Assembly (NCBI GenBank): GCA_049511715.1
Contig: JBEKXU010000002.1
Span: forward strand, 111,637 to 175,636
Reading direction: 5' to 3'
Length of the DNA stretch: 64,000 bases
From: JBEKHT01 sp049511715
GTDB taxonomy: Bacteria; Chloroflexota; Anaerolineae; Anaerolineales; RBG-16-64-43
Notes under the pieces: generated by a model
Told to the model about the DNA's origin: nothing
The model's database searches: none
The model's input: the letters and a program-made list of their open reading frames with translations, nothing else
Translations under genes and position numbers: made by a program
Shown here: piece after piece, positions 8,229-17,453 of the stretch
How the letters are laid out: the number at the start of each line of letters is the position of its first letter
Numbering within the stretch: position 1 is the stretch's first letter

Positions 8229-9566
8229 TTAGCCCGGGAAAAGGATGGGGAGGGCCGCGGGGGCAAAGGAGGCGACCATGGAGCTGGAGAGGCAATTCTG
8301 GCGGCAGATTTGGGCGTAGAGCTGGGCGGAGGGGCGGGCGGTGCGCTGCTGGGTTTGGGGGTTGAGGGCCCACAGTCCGAAGCGCTGGGTCCAGCCGCGC
8401 TCCCACTCGAAATTATCGACCAGGGTCCAGTGCCAGTAGCCGCGGATGGGGAAGTTGGAGTTGAGGGCCTGCCAGAGTTTCTGGAGATGCTGGCAGAGGT
8501 ATTTGGGGCGTAGGCGGTCCTCTCCGTCCTCGACGCCATTCTCGGTGACCAGGACGGGCAGTCCGAAACGGGAGGCCCAGCGCAGGGCGGCGGAAAAGCC
8601 GTCCGGGACGTTGGCGATGAAGCCGCCCGGGCTCAGTTCGGCCCGGGGAGGGAAGAATCGGCGCCCGAAGAACTCCCCGGGCCGGCGCAGGTCAAAGGCG
8701 ACTCGGTCGGTGGTGTAGTAGTTCAGTCCGAAGAAGTCCTGGGTGCCGCGCGCCTCGGGAATCGCCTGCTCGCCAAGCAGGAGCGGCAGCCGGCCGCTCC
8801 AGAGCGCGCGGGGGAAAGCTTCATTGAAAAGACGGGACTGCAGGCGGGCCACGAGGTGGTCCAGGGGTGAGGCAGAGTCGGGCTGGATCCCGCGGAAATG
8901 GTGGGCGACGCCGACCTGGGAGCCGGGAGCCAGCTCATGAATGGCGCGGTAAGCCCGCGCATGGGCACGGACCATGTTGCCCATCACCCGGAACGCGGCA
9001 CCCGGGTCTTGCTTCCCGGGAGGGAAGAGGCCTTCGAGGTAGGCCTCGAAGACATAAACGTTCGGCTCATTGAGGGTGCACCAAAGATCGACTTGGCCCG
9101 CGAGCGCCGCCGCGACTTTCCGCGCAAAGGCCTCAAATCGCAGGATCACCTCCTCGTTCTCCCAGCCTCCCTGCTCGGCCAGCCAACGGGGATTGGTGAA
9201 GTGGTGCAGCGTGACCATCGGGCGCAGCGACCGCTGCGCCATTCCCGCCACAATCTCACGGTACTGGGCCAGCGCCTGCTCGTCCCAAATTCCAGGCCTG
9301 GGTTCGATGCGGCTCCACTCGACGGACAGGCGGTGAGTGTTTTGGGCGCCCTCCGCCGCGCGATCCAGGTCCTCCGCCCAGCGCCCTCCCCACCAGTCGC
9401 AAGCTAACCCGGAGCGATCTCCCTCAGAGATGTGACCCGGGTGCTGCTCCCAGTCCCACCAATCATTGCCTTTATTGTTGCCTTCCACTTGGTGGGAGGA
9501 GGTCGCGGTTCCCCACAGGAAGCCGGGCGGGAAGTGCAAGCTGGCCTCAATCAAGTGCTTCCTCAC
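8229..9566 (-). CDS. Glycoside hydrolase family 1 (beta-glucosidase/beta-glycosidase)
   Basis: This retaining beta-glycosidase has about 445 aa. The family start FPPGFLWGTATSSHQVEG lies near the N-terminus. The acid/base Glu is in TLNEPNVYV and the nucleophile Glu in LVTENGVED. Conserved RLSVEWSRIEP, LHHFTNP and GYWHWTLVDNFEW are also present. The start is uncertain: GTG 9566 is used here, TTG 9554 has GAGGA upstream, and an open frame continues to 9632. All overlap the end of the GNAT gene, which implies translational coupling. No signal peptide is seen, so the enzyme is probably cytoplasmic. The last about 20 residues are atypical. Substrate cannot be fixed from sequence alone. Confidence 0.93.
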   Translation of the reverse strand: MRKHLIEASLHFPPGFLWGTATSSHQVEGNNKGNDWWDWEQHPGHISEGDRSGLACDWWGGRWAEDLDRAAEGAQNTHRLSVEWSRIEPRPGIWDEQALAQYREIVAGMAQRSLRPMVTLHHFTNPRWLAEQGGWENEEVILRFEAFARKVAAALAGQVDLWCTLNEPNVYVFEAYLEGLFPPGKQDPGAAFRVMGNMVRAHARAYRAIHELAPGSQVGVAHHFRGIQPDSASPLDHLVARLQSRLFNEAFPRALWSGRLPLLLGEQAIPEARGTQDFFGLNYYTTDRVAFDLRRPGEFFGRRFFPPRAELSPGGFIANVPDGFSAALRWASRFGLPVLVTENGVEDGEDRLRPKYLCQHLQKLWQALNSNFPIRGYWHWTLVDNFEWERGWTQRFGLWALNPQTQQRTARPSAQLYAQICRQNCLSSSMVASFAPAALPILFPG

Positions 9567-10320
9567 GCTGGGAGGGGGAGCCGGTCGCCGTTGGGGCGGC
9601 CGAGGCGCGGCAGGCCACACAGGCGAACTCACGCTCCCCGCTGTCCCGAAAGCCGACCCCCTGAGCTAAGCGCACGGAAGCCTCGTTGTCCGGCTCGACA
9701 TGATAGAGAGGAGTGAGCCCTTCCGACAGCAGTTCCGCGCACAGTCCCGAGACCACCGATCGGCCGTAGCCGCGTTCGCGGGTCTCCGGCTCGGTATGCA
9801 CGAAGACTTCTGCGAAGCGGCGCGATCTCCAGTTCAGCCCGGCCGCCGCCAGCAGCCGGCCCGCCTGACGGACCTCGTAGCGCGTCAGGCCGTCCGGCGA
9901 CTTGGAGCGGGTCACGAAGATGTTCACAACCGGCTGAAAGGAACGCGCTTCCAGCTGGAAGATCTGTAGCGTGGACCGTTGCTGGATTTCGAGGGTGGCG
10001 GGCAGGAGACTCGTCAGCGAGGCGGGCATCGAAAAGTATGCGCTTTCCCCGGCGGCCAGCGCGGCCTGGAGCAGGGAGGAAGCAGGCACCGGCCCGGGAG
10101 CACGCAGGGAGATCAACGGCCGAAAGAGATCCTGCCCGGTCCGCGCTTTGACCAGCAAGGCTTCCGGACGGCCGGGAGGGTCGGAGATGATGTAGAGACC
10201 GGTCCGGGCGGCCGGGTGGTAAAGGGCGTAGTAGCAGGCCAGGGCGTCGCGGGGGGACTGCTCGTCCAGCAGGGTTCTCAGCCGATCGCGGTCCGCGGCC
10301 GCCAGTTTCTCCACCTTCAT
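9547..10320 (-). CDS. GNAT family N-acetyltransferase
   Basis: The protein has 257 aa from the ATG at 10320, which overlaps the stop of the plsC-like gene as ATGA. The acetyl-CoA-binding region is C-terminal: EVFVHTEPETRERGYGRSVVSGLCAELLSEG contains the R/Q-x-x-G-x-G/A loop as RERGYG. It is followed by YHVEPDNEASVRLAQGVGF, the usual N-E-A-S-x-x-L element. The N-terminal half is less conserved, as in FR47-like acetyltransferases. The frame stays open far upstream but that part overlaps plsC and is not coding. The substrate is unknown. It sits between a lysophospholipid acyltransferase and a glycosidase, which does not define its role. Confidence 0.85.
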   Translation of the reverse strand: MKVEKLAAADRDRLRTLLDEQSPRDALACYYALYHPAARTGLYIISDPPGRPEALLVKARTGQDLFRPLISLRAPGPVPASSLLQAALAAGESAYFSMPASLTSLLPATLEIQQRSTLQIFQLEARSFQPVVNIFVTRSKSPDGLTRYEVRQAGRLLAAAGLNWRSRRFAEVFVHTEPETRERGYGRSVVSGLCAELLSEGLTPLYHVEPDNEASVRLAQGVGFRDSGEREFACVACRASAAPTATGSPSQREEALD

Positions 10321-11054
10321 GAGTTCATCTGCCTCTCCCGCTCGGCGACACCGGGGTGATGGGCGTAGACACCGCGATAGGCTTCCGGAAGAAGCGCGGC
10401 GATGGCGCACATGATCTGTTCGGTGAAGACGGCCAGTTGCGCGCCGCGAGCGCGTCCTGCGGCGGGAAGGCGGAACGGTTTGCCAATCCGCAGATACAGG
10501 TCGGGCCGGCGCAGTCGGCCCAGCTCCCGGAAGGCATGCTCCGTCCCCCAGACTGCCACGGGCAGGATCGGTGCGCCCGATCGACCGGCCAGAAAGGCCG
10601 GGCCGTCTTTCCCCGGGATCAGGGCGTGCGTCCGCTGACTGCGGGTTCCCTCCGGGGAGACCCCCAGAAGGCCTCCGTGGGCCAAGTGCCCCAGCGCCAG
10701 CCGAAGGGCCGGGACGTCGGGTTCGTTTTGGCGGACCCAGATCGCGTCGAGGCTCTCGACGAACCAGCGCAGCGGCAGTACCTTGCGATACTTTTGCCCG
10801 ATAAAGACTCTCACCTGGCGCGGCACCGCGACGCATATCAGCGGCGGGTCCAGGCGACTGAGATGGTTGGTCACGAGCAGGAGCGGCCCTTGGGGCGGGA
10901 CATTCTCCCTCCCGGCGATGTGCACGCGACACAGGGCGTGGAAAGCCGCCGAAAGCGCGGCCCGGGAGAGGGCGTACTTCCGATCCTCGAAAGAACGGGA
11001 CTCGCCCTGCATGGGAGGAAAGTATACCGCCTTGGGCGTGCCCGCCGGCAACAT
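10317..11054 (-). CDS. plsC: 1-acyl-sn-glycerol-3-phosphate acyltransferase (PlsC family)
   Basis: The protein has 245 aa. The PlsC/LPAAT block I motif NHLSRLD (HxxxxD) and block III motif SPEGTRS are present, with a GxxFLAGRSGAPILPVAVWG segment following. It transfers an acyl chain to lysophosphatidic acid, or a related lysolipid, at the inner membrane face. The ATG at 11054 directly follows the TAA of the LysM lipoprotein gene. A later ATG at 11012 (MQGESRSFED) is closer to the usual family length but has no binding site. It overlaps the downstream GNAT gene by 4 bases. Strict assignment to the phosphatidate pathway is an inference from family. Confidence 0.88.
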   Translation of the reverse strand: MLPAGTPKAVYFPPMQGESRSFEDRKYALSRAALSAAFHALCRVHIAGRENVPPQGPLLLVTNHLSRLDPPLICVAVPRQVRVFIGQKYRKVLPLRWFVESLDAIWVRQNEPDVPALRLALGHLAHGGLLGVSPEGTRSQRTHALIPGKDGPAFLAGRSGAPILPVAVWGTEHAFRELGRLRRPDLYLRIGKPFRLPAAGRARGAQLAVFTEQIMCAIAALLPEAYRGVYAHHPGVAERERQMNS

Positions 11055-12065
11055 TTAGGGCCGGGCCTCCAGAAAGACGGCGTAATGGCTGAAGGGTCCG
11101 GCCAGGGAGTAGGCCCGCAGGGTGAAGGAGTGGATTTGACCTGGCGCCCACGTTTCATCCAATTGCAGCACCCGAAGGCCGATCGAGTTCCCGGCGCTGT
11201 CGTAAAGAACCAGCAGGACCGTGATGTGAGCCGCGGACGCGCTGGCGGCCGGCGACAGCCGCGCTTGGCCGCTCAGTTCCAACCCTCCCTGGAGGGGGGA
11301 GGACTGGGAGCCAACCAGCTCGATGGGCAGGTAGCGCTGTTGTGGGTTCTCCGAGGCGACATCCTCTACCAGGGAGACCTGGGCTCTGAGGCCGGGCTTT
11401 TCCAAAGGGGAGAAAAATGCGGCAACGGGCAGGGAGCCTCCGGCGGGAAGCAGTCCCAGCGGCACGCTCTCGACTTCCTCGCCCACGGCGCGATTGGCGT
11501 CGTTGTAGAGGGTGAACTGCACGGTGACGTCCTCAAGGGGTCCCGTTCCGGGGTTGTGGACATCGGCCAGGCACCAGGTGGCTCCGGTGGGGGCCGGGTA
11601 GCAGCGGCCGACGGATAGGTCCAGGGGCATGGGGGTGGGCGTGGGGGCCGCCGCGGCGGAGGTGGTCGGGAGCGGAATGAGCAACTGTTGCCCGATCCGC
11701 AGGAACCGCTCTTGAATCCCCGGGTTGGCGGCTTCGAGGGCCTGCAAGGAAATCCCAAAGTGGACGGCAATGCTGATCAGCGTATCCCCGCTGGCTACCC
11801 CGTAAGTCACCGGGGTCGGGCTGGGGGTTGGGGTGACCGGGACCTCCGGGGCGACCGCCGGGAATGGTGGGGTGGCCGTTTCGGTTGGTGGAACCCAACT
11901 GGTGATGGCGGGGCTAGGCGCGTTCAAAACGCCTCCCTGCCCGCAGGCGCACAACGCAAAGCTGGCCAGAAGACCAAGGAGGAGAGTCAGGCTTCGGGCT
12001 TCGCGGGGGTGCGCCCAACGCAGGGCGCCAGGGCAGGCATTTCCGGAAGGCAGACGAGTGGGCAT
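11055..12065 (-). CDS. LysM-domain lipoprotein
   Basis: The protein has 336 aa. After an Arg-rich start, a hydrophobic segment (LTLLLGLLASFALCAC) ends in a probable lipobox Cys. Thr/Pro-rich linkers (PPTETATPP, TPTPSPTP) flank one LysM domain at about residues 86-132: YGVASGDTLISIAVHFGIS through GQQLLIPLP. The rest (about 150-336) is beta-rich with CYPAPTGATWCLADVHN and looks like an immunoglobulin-type fold. LysM suggests binding to peptidoglycan or a similar glycan at the cell surface. It heads the cluster with plsC, GNAT and GH1. It is transcribed divergently from groESL. Confidence 0.85.
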   Translation of the reverse strand: MPTRLPSGNACPGALRWAHPREARSLTLLLGLLASFALCACGQGGVLNAPSPAITSWVPPTETATPPFPAVAPEVPVTPTPSPTPVTYGVASGDTLISIAVHFGISLQALEAANPGIQERFLRIGQQLLIPLPTTSAAAAPTPTPMPLDLSVGRCYPAPTGATWCLADVHNPGTGPLEDVTVQFTLYNDANRAVGEEVESVPLGLLPAGGSLPVAAFFSPLEKPGLRAQVSLVEDVASENPQQRYLPIELVGSQSSPLQGGLELSGQARLSPAASASAAHITVLLVLYDSAGNSIGLRVLQLDETWAPGQIHSFTLRAYSLAGPFSHYAVFLEARP

Positions 12066-12483
12066 GTGCTTCCGCGGTCAGCGTTGCGATTATACCTGCC
12101 GCCGCTCCGCCCCGAGCTGGGCCCCGGCCGTCAAGCCGGGCGGATCGGGGCGCTTGCCATCGCAGCAGGTATTTGGAAGCCTTCCATCTCGCGCTGGGGC
12201 TCCCAGGAAAGGGCGAGCAGACGGGTCTTGCCAGGACTTAAGACCTCCCGGGTTTGGTTGGCTTCCCTTTCCCCTGCGAGCACGCCGGGGGCAGAAGGTG
12301 GTCCGGATCCCGGGGCATCCCTGGCCTGTTGCCGCGGCGGCGCGGGAGCCCCTGGAGGGTTGCTGTCTTCGAGTGGGTTGCGAGCAGGCTCGGGGATCTT
12401 CGTTTTAGGCTGCCAAGCGGTTCCTCTTTTCGGTTTGGAAGGCGCATTTCTGGGTTTCCGGGGGAACATGCTTCGCACACCCC
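12066..12483. other. Intergenic region upstream of groESL
   Basis: I see no supported gene in this stretch. A Pro/Arg-rich open frame on the minus strand (12131-12478) has no family features and looks like high-GC chance. The groESL promoter begins at the right edge. Confidence 0.5.
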
Positions 12484-12512
12484 TTGACAGCCAGGGGACA
12501 ATTGGGTATATT
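12484..12512 (+). promoter_or_regulatory. Sigma-70 type promoter of groESL
   Basis: TTGACA at 12484-12489 and TATATT at 12507-12512 are separated by exactly 17 bases. The expected start site falls just before the CIRCE element at 12521. Confidence 0.88.
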
Positions 12513-12520
12513 AAGGATGG

Positions 12521-12547
12521 TTAGCACTCTTTTCTCCTGAGTGCTAA
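12521..12547 (+). promoter_or_regulatory. CIRCE operator (HrcA binding site)
   Basis: TTAGCACTC, 9 bases, GAGTGCTAA: a perfect match to the CIRCE inverted repeat. It overlaps the transcription start region of groESL, so the HrcA repressor is expected to control the operon. No hrcA gene is in the window. Confidence 0.97.
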
Positions 12548-12590
12548 GCATCCATTCTCACCCTTACAATAGCCACATGGAGGTGGAACC

Positions 12591-12887
12591 ATGGCACTCT
12601 CGCTAAAGCCCCTGGGTGACCGCGTCGTGATCGAACCGCTGGAGCAGGAAGAGATCACCCCGGGAGGCATTGTTCTCCCTGAGACGGCGAAGGAAAAACC
12701 GCAGCGAGGCAAGATCCTAGCGGCGGGGCCCGGAGCCCGCGATGAGGAGGGGAAACGCATCCCGATGGAGGTCAAGGTCGGCGACACCGTCCTTTTCGCG
12801 AAGTACGCCGGGACCGAGGTCAAGCTGGACTCCAAGAAGCTTCTGATCATCAAAGAGTCCGATATCCTGGGCATTGTGGAACCCTAG
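12591..12887 (+). CDS. groES: Co-chaperonin GroES
   Basis: The protein has 98 aa, starting MALSLKPLGDRVVIEPLEQEE. The mobile loop and roof region EITPGGIVLPETAKEKPQRGKILAAGPG and the C-terminal LLIIKESDILGIVEP are standard. It caps the GroEL ring and drives ATP-dependent folding in the cytoplasm. GGAGGTGG lies a few bases before the ATG. It is the first gene of the CIRCE-controlled operon, 54 bases before groEL. Confidence 0.99.
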   Translation: MALSLKPLGDRVVIEPLEQEEITPGGIVLPETAKEKPQRGKILAAGPGARDEEGKRIPMEVKVGDTVLFAKYAGTEVKLDSKKLLIIKESDILGIVEP

Positions 12888-12941
12888 GACCGGGTTCTCA
12901 TTCATTCGGCACGTCGATGAATCATTGAAGGAGAGGAAACC

Positions 12942-14576
12942 ATGCCTGCCAAGCAAATCGTGTTTTCTGAGGACGCCCGCCGGCGGCTCAAGGCCGGGAT
13001 TGATACGCTGGCCAATTCGGTGGCTACGACCCTGGGCCCCAAAGGCCGCAATGTGGCGCTGGACAAGAAGTACGGCTCGCCCACGGTCACGCACGACGGC
13101 GTCACCGTGGCCAAGGAAATTGAACTGGAAGATCCGTTCGAGAACATGGGCGCTCAGCTTCTCAAAGAGGCGGCGACCAAGACGAATGATATTGCCGGCG
13201 ATGGCACGACCACCTCGACGGTGCTGGCGCACGCGATGGTCACCGAAGGCCTGAAGAGCGTGGCCGCCGGGTCCAACCCCATGCTTCTCAAGCACGGGAT
13301 TGAGCGCGGCACAGAGGCGGCGGTTGAGGCTCTGCGCAAGATGTCCACCAAGATCGAGACCAAAGAGGAAATTGCCAACGTTGCGGCCATCTCCGCCGCC
13401 GACCGGGAGATCGGGGAGCTGATCGCCGAGGTCATGGACAAGGTTGGAAAAGACGGCGTGATCACGGTAGAGGAGTCCAAGGGCCTCGAGTTCGAGAAGG
13501 AATACGTCGAGGGCATGCAGTTCGACCGCGGCTACATCTCGGCCTACTTTGTGACCAGCCCCGAGACGATGGAATCCGTGATTGCCGATCCGTACATCCT
13601 GATCCATGACAAGAAAATCTCGGCGGCCGCGGATATCGTCCCCCTGCTCGAGAAGCTCGTGCAGACCGGCAAGCGCGACCTGGTCATTATTGCCGAGGAT
13701 GTGGACGGCGAGGCTCTGGCCACGCTGGTGCTGAACAAGCTCCGCGGCATGCTCAATGTCATGGCGGTCAAGGCTCCCGGCTTCGGGGATCGCCGCAAGG
13801 CCATGCTTGAGGATATTGCCATCCTGACCGGAGGCACGGTGGTCACTGAGGAGCTGGGCAAGAAACTGGAAACGACGCAGATCGCCGACCTGGGTCACGC
13901 CGACAAGGTTGTGGCAACCAAGGACGACACCACCTTGGTGGGCGGCAAGGGCGACAGCAAGCGGATCAAGGGCCGCATTGAGGAGATCAAGGTCGAGATT
14001 GAGAAATCGACCTCCGATTACGACAAGGAAAAGCTGCAAGAACGGCTGGCCAAGCTGTCGGGCGGGGTGGCCGTGATCAAGGTCGGGGCCGCTACCGAAA
14101 CCGAGCTGAAGGAAAAGAAGCATCGAGTGGAGGACGCCCTTTCAGCGACCCGGGCGGCCGTCGAGGAGGGCATCGTCCCCGGCGGGGGCGTGGCTCTCAT
14201 CAATGCCATGGTTGCCCTGGACAAGGTGAAGTCGAACGGCGACGATGAGGCCATCGGGGTGCGGATCGTGCGCAAGGCGCTTGAGGTGCCGATGCAAAAG
14301 ATCGCCTCGAATGGCGGCAAGGACGGAGCCGTCGTGGTCGAGAACGTTCGGCGCAAGCAGGCGGAGGACAAGAACAAGAACGTCGGGTTCGACGTGATCA
14401 AGGAAGAATACGTCGATATGGTCACGGCGGGCATCATCGATCCGGCCAAGGTGACCCGCGGAGCCCTGGAAAATGCGGCTTCGATCGCGGCCATGATCCT
14501 GACCACCGAGGCCCTGGTCACGGATGCGCCCGAAAAGGAGAAGTCGGCGCCGCCGCCGCCCATGCCCGAGTACTAG
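12942..14576 (+). CDS. groEL: Chaperonin GroEL
   Basis: This full-length chaperonin has 544 aa: LGPKGRNVALDKKYG, the ATP-binding DGTTTSTVLAHAMV, and the family signature in the AAVEEGIVPGGGVAL region. The C-terminus is EKEKSAPPPPMPEY, not the flexible GGM repeat common in bacteria. That departure may affect the cavity tail but occurs in other phyla too. Two AGGAG-like sites precede the ATG. A strong terminator follows 28 bases after the stop. Confidence 0.99.
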   Translation: MPAKQIVFSEDARRRLKAGIDTLANSVATTLGPKGRNVALDKKYGSPTVTHDGVTVAKEIELEDPFENMGAQLLKEAATKTNDIAGDGTTTSTVLAHAMVTEGLKSVAAGSNPMLLKHGIERGTEAAVEALRKMSTKIETKEEIANVAAISAADREIGELIAEVMDKVGKDGVITVEESKGLEFEKEYVEGMQFDRGYISAYFVTSPETMESVIADPYILIHDKKISAAADIVPLLEKLVQTGKRDLVIIAEDVDGEALATLVLNKLRGMLNVMAVKAPGFGDRRKAMLEDIAILTGGTVVTEELGKKLETTQIADLGHADKVVATKDDTTLVGGKGDSKRIKGRIEEIKVEIEKSTSDYDKEKLQERLAKLSGGVAVIKVGAATETELKEKKHRVEDALSATRAAVEEGIVPGGGVALINAMVALDKVKSNGDDEAIGVRIVRKALEVPMQKIASNGGKDGAVVVENVRRKQAEDKNKNVGFDVIKEEYVDMVTAGIIDPAKVTRGALENAASIAAMILTTEALVTDAPEKEKSAPPPPMPEY

Positions 14577-14604
14577 AACTCGGCGCGCACTCGCAAGACA
14601 TGAA

Positions 14605-14634
14605 AAAGCCCCCGGCCGGATGGCCGGGGGCTTT
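14605..14634 (+). terminator. Rho-independent terminator after groEL (possibly bidirectional)
   Basis: A 13-bp perfect stem AAAGCCCCCGGCC / GGCCGGGGGCTTT with a GGAT loop ends in a T-rich tail, with A's on the other side. It sits between the convergent groEL and LysM genes and could serve both. Confidence 0.9.
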
Positions 14635-14750
14635 CTTCGCTAGGTGAGCACCCTTCAATTCAACCGCACCGAGCTCCGCCTGAAGGGTCAGGACAGGGCG
14701 GAGAAGCGGTCGACGCGTTTTCCCCTCACGTTTCGCCCCGCGCCCGGGAC

Positions 14751-15482
14751 CTAGGGCGCCCGAGTGGAGGTCGGCCCGATCGTCGGGGTGTCGCTGGGCG
14801 ACGGAACAGGGCTCGGGGTCAGGGTGACCACGGTCGGGGTGGGGGTCGCAATCCCATAGTGCACCTTCAGGTACAGCCCCGGATAAATCATATTCGGGTC
14901 GGTGATATTGTTCAGCTTCTGGATGTCCTCGGCGGTCGAATTGAACTTGGAGGCGATCGACTGCAGCGAATCCCCGGGCTGGACCAGGTACAGGATTGTG
15001 CTCCCGGCCTTCAGCCCGGTCGGAAGGGCGGTCGGACTCGGCGCAGCGCCGGGAGCGGGAATCACCAGCTGCTGCCCCACAAAAATCTGGCTCGGATCCG
15101 TGAGGCTGGGGTTGGCGGCCATGATCGCCGAGATCGTCACCCCGTACTTCTGGGCGATGTCGCTGAGCAAATCCCCCTGTTGAACAATGTACGTGACCGG
15201 CCCCGAGCGCGTGGGTGTCACCGGCACGGGACTGGCGGTTGGCGTGTTGCTGGGAGTGGGGGTCGCGGACGGGGTCAGGGTCAGGGTGGCCGTCGGGGTG
15301 GGGCTGGTCAGAAAGGGCAGCTTCACCTGGATCGGACCACCAAGCCATGAAATGATTAGCACGATGCCCACAATGGCCAGAATGGCGGCCAAGGCGCCAA
15401 TCGCGCCGTTTCCGATGCGTTCCCTTCTGCGTCGGTAATGCTCGATGGTGCTCCCAATGTCGTCTTTACTCGGATTGGACAT
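14751..15482 (-). CDS. Membrane-anchored protein with two LysM domains
   Basis: The protein has 243 aa from the ATG at 15482, preceded by GGAGAAGGGGAG. The short cytoplasmic N-terminus is basic (EHYRRRRERIGNG). One membrane segment spans about residues 28-50 (ALAAILAIVGIVLIISWL), followed by a Thr/Pro/Ser linker. The first LysM is YIVQQGDLLSDIAQKYGVT to GQQLVIPAP, and the second is YLVQPGDSLQSIASKFNST to YPGLYLKVHYG. It ends in another Thr/Pro tail. It is probably exposed outside the membrane and bound to the cell wall or a surface glycan. Downstream of QueG on the same strand, but the 247-base gap suggests separate transcription. Confidence 0.9.
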   Translation of the reverse strand: MSNPSKDDIGSTIEHYRRRRERIGNGAIGALAAILAIVGIVLIISWLGGPIQVKLPFLTSPTPTATLTLTPSATPTPSNTPTASPVPVTPTRSGPVTYIVQQGDLLSDIAQKYGVTISAIMAANPSLTDPSQIFVGQQLVIPAPGAAPSPTALPTGLKAGSTILYLVQPGDSLQSIASKFNSTAEDIQKLNNITDPNMIYPGLYLKVHYGIATPTPTVVTLTPSPVPSPSDTPTIGPTSTRAP

Positions 15483-15729
15483 GGCATTCTCCCCTTCTCC
15501 AGGCTCCCGCCCGAACCGAAAGCGAGAGTCGAGGGAGGCCTTCGATTCTACCTCGCGGGTCCAGGCTCCGCCAGCGTCCGGCCGCAGGCCAAATCCGCCC
15601 GCGGGCGCCACCTTGAGGGAATCCGTGGCCAGGCCCCGGGCGGCTTGAGGACCCGGCGGCTCGGATCGGCCTGGACGGCGGCACGGGCGAATGGAGCGGG
15701 CCTCGAACCAGAGGGCTTCGCAGGCCACG

Positions 15730-16911
15730 TCAGGCTCTTCTCGAGCCTCGGTCGGCGCTTTCAGGCGGCTCGTGCCTCAGCGCCTCCTCGATCTCCTGCT
15801 GGCAGGCTGGGTCCTGTTCCTGGGGCAGGGCTCGGGCCAGCGCTTCCCGGGCCTCCGCAGACCCGATGCGACCCAGCGCCCAGGCCGCATGCTGGCGAAT
15901 GAGTGGGAGCGGATCGCGCAGAGCCTGCAACAGGGCGGGAACGGCCGCGGCTTGGCGGCTGTTGCCAAGCGCCACGGCAACATTCCGCCGGTATCCCTCG
16001 GGCCGAGTCCGGCGCAGCGCGCTTCCTTGGAACCGCTGGGTCGTCTGCTCTTTATCCAGGGCCAGTTCTCTGGAAAGGTCGGCGAGAGGGAAGTGACCGC
16101 GAGGCAGAAACCGCAGCTCCGGCGCCGGCGGGTCCGCCCGTCGGTTCCAAGGGCACACCTCCTGGCAGAGGTCGCAGCCGAAGACCCAGTTCCCGAACGC
16201 CTCACGCAATCCCGGCGGCACCGGGCCCTTCTGTTCAATGCTCAGGTAGGAAACACAGCGCCTCGCGTCCAGCGTACGATCGGGTAGGATGCATTGCGTG
16301 GGGCAGGCCTGGACACACCGCGTGCAATTCCCGCAGCGGTCCGCCTGGAACGGTTCGTCGGGCGGCAGGCGCAGGTCGATGAGGATCTCGGCCAGGAAGA
16401 AGTACGACCCGTACCTGGGATGAATCAGCAACGTGTTCTTTCCGATCCAGCCCAGCCCCGCTCGCTGAGCCAGGTCCCTTTCCAGGATGGGGCCGGAGTC
16501 TGTGTAGGCTCGGAATCGAATACGGCGCCCCGCTGGTTGCTCGATCCAGGCCGCCAGCGCCTTCAGCTTGGGGACCAGGACGTCATGGTAGTCATCTCCC
16601 TGGGCGTAGGACGCCAGGCGACCGGCCATGGGGTCCGGCCCTGGAGGGCGTGGGACGGGGTAGGGGGCAGCGACCATGATGACCGACTGGCAGCCCGCCA
16701 GAAGCATCTGGGGCCGAGCCCGAGCCGCTCGGGCTCGGGGGCTTTCGAGATAGGCCATCCGGCCGTGCCGGCCCCTCTCCAGCCAGACGCGGAAAACCTC
16801 CAGGTGCGCGGGCGGGTCCGGGGTGGTGAAACCGCACAGCGCAAACCCGAGCTCCCGCGCTCGCCCCCGGATTTCCTCTTTGAGGTGCGCATTCGAACTT
16901 GGCCCGCCCAT
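15730..16911 (-). CDS. queG: Epoxyqueuosine reductase QueG
   Basis: The protein has 393 aa from the ATG at 16911. It performs the last step of queuosine synthesis in tRNA, reducing epoxyqueuosine with cobalamin and two [4Fe-4S] clusters. The catalytic region YTDSGPILERDLAQRAGLGWIGKN is intact. Cluster ligands are CGNCTRCVQACP and CDLCQEVCPWN plus an intermediate Cys. The C-terminal part (about residues 300-385) carries HEAT-like PBS repeats: RRNVAVALGNSRQAAAVPALLQAL and LIRQHAAWALGRIG. GGAGG lies 12 bases upstream of the chosen start. The open frame extends to 17295 but is not homologous. No other queuosine gene is nearby. Confidence 0.95.
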   Translation of the reverse strand: MGGPSSNAHLKEEIRGRARELGFALCGFTTPDPPAHLEVFRVWLERGRHGRMAYLESPRARAARARPQMLLAGCQSVIMVAAPYPVPRPPGPDPMAGRLASYAQGDDYHDVLVPKLKALAAWIEQPAGRRIRFRAYTDSGPILERDLAQRAGLGWIGKNTLLIHPRYGSYFFLAEILIDLRLPPDEPFQADRCGNCTRCVQACPTQCILPDRTLDARRCVSYLSIEQKGPVPPGLREAFGNWVFGCDLCQEVCPWNRRADPPAPELRFLPRGHFPLADLSRELALDKEQTTQRFQGSALRRTRPEGYRRNVAVALGNSRQAAAVPALLQALRDPLPLIRQHAAWALGRIGSAEAREALARALPQEQDPACQQEIEEALRHEPPESADRGSRRA

Positions 16912-17453
16912 GGCTTTCCATTCGCCTCCGGTTCGGAGAAGCCGCCTCCATACTATCACCCCTCCTAAGGGCCGGGAGCGGCGCCGATCCCTCGTGCCGT
17001 CGGGAGCGGGACAATCCCGTCGGCCGAGGCAGGGCCGAAGGAGCGCGCGATTCTGAGGAGCCCATTTGAGCGTCCCGGAACCACCCGTTGGCTCGGTCAC
17101 CCGCGCCGGCCAGGGTCGAGGGAATTCTCCGCGGAGCGGTGGCCGGCCTTGATCAAGCGAGACGGCAAGGGTCCGCCGGACCGTAAGGCTGAGGAGAAAG
17201 CGCCCAGTGCGGAACGGTATTGCGTGCCAGGGGCCGCAGGGCACCCGGAGGGTCGTTCTCGGTCGGTATGGGAGGGGCAAGACCACTCTCTTCAATCTCC
17301 CGGCCGGAATGGACTCGTCGGATCGCCGGACCGTGGGAAGAGCTCGGCAGGCGCCTGACCGGCCCTGACGCCGACTCCGCGCGGCGGGAGGGAGGCAGGC
17401 CCTTTGGTCCTTCCTTGGAGGTATTATTCAGCGGAAGAAAGAGGGCAACCGCG
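16912..17453. other. Intergenic region between divergent queG and the SDR gene
   Basis: About 540 bases with no supported gene. Open frames continue from both neighbours but lack family sequence. I see no clear promoter or RNA structure. Confidence 0.4.

Noticed and set aside
9547..11151. 534-codon minus-strand frame ending in the GNAT gene
   Set aside because: Only the last 257 codons are homologous to GNAT. The upstream part overlaps plsC and the LysM gene in another frame and is Arg/Pro-rich.
12717..14123. Long open frame on the minus strand opposite groEL (468 codons)
   Set aside because: It is a shadow of groEL codon bias. The translation is Leu/His/Gly-rich without family features, while groEL is certain.
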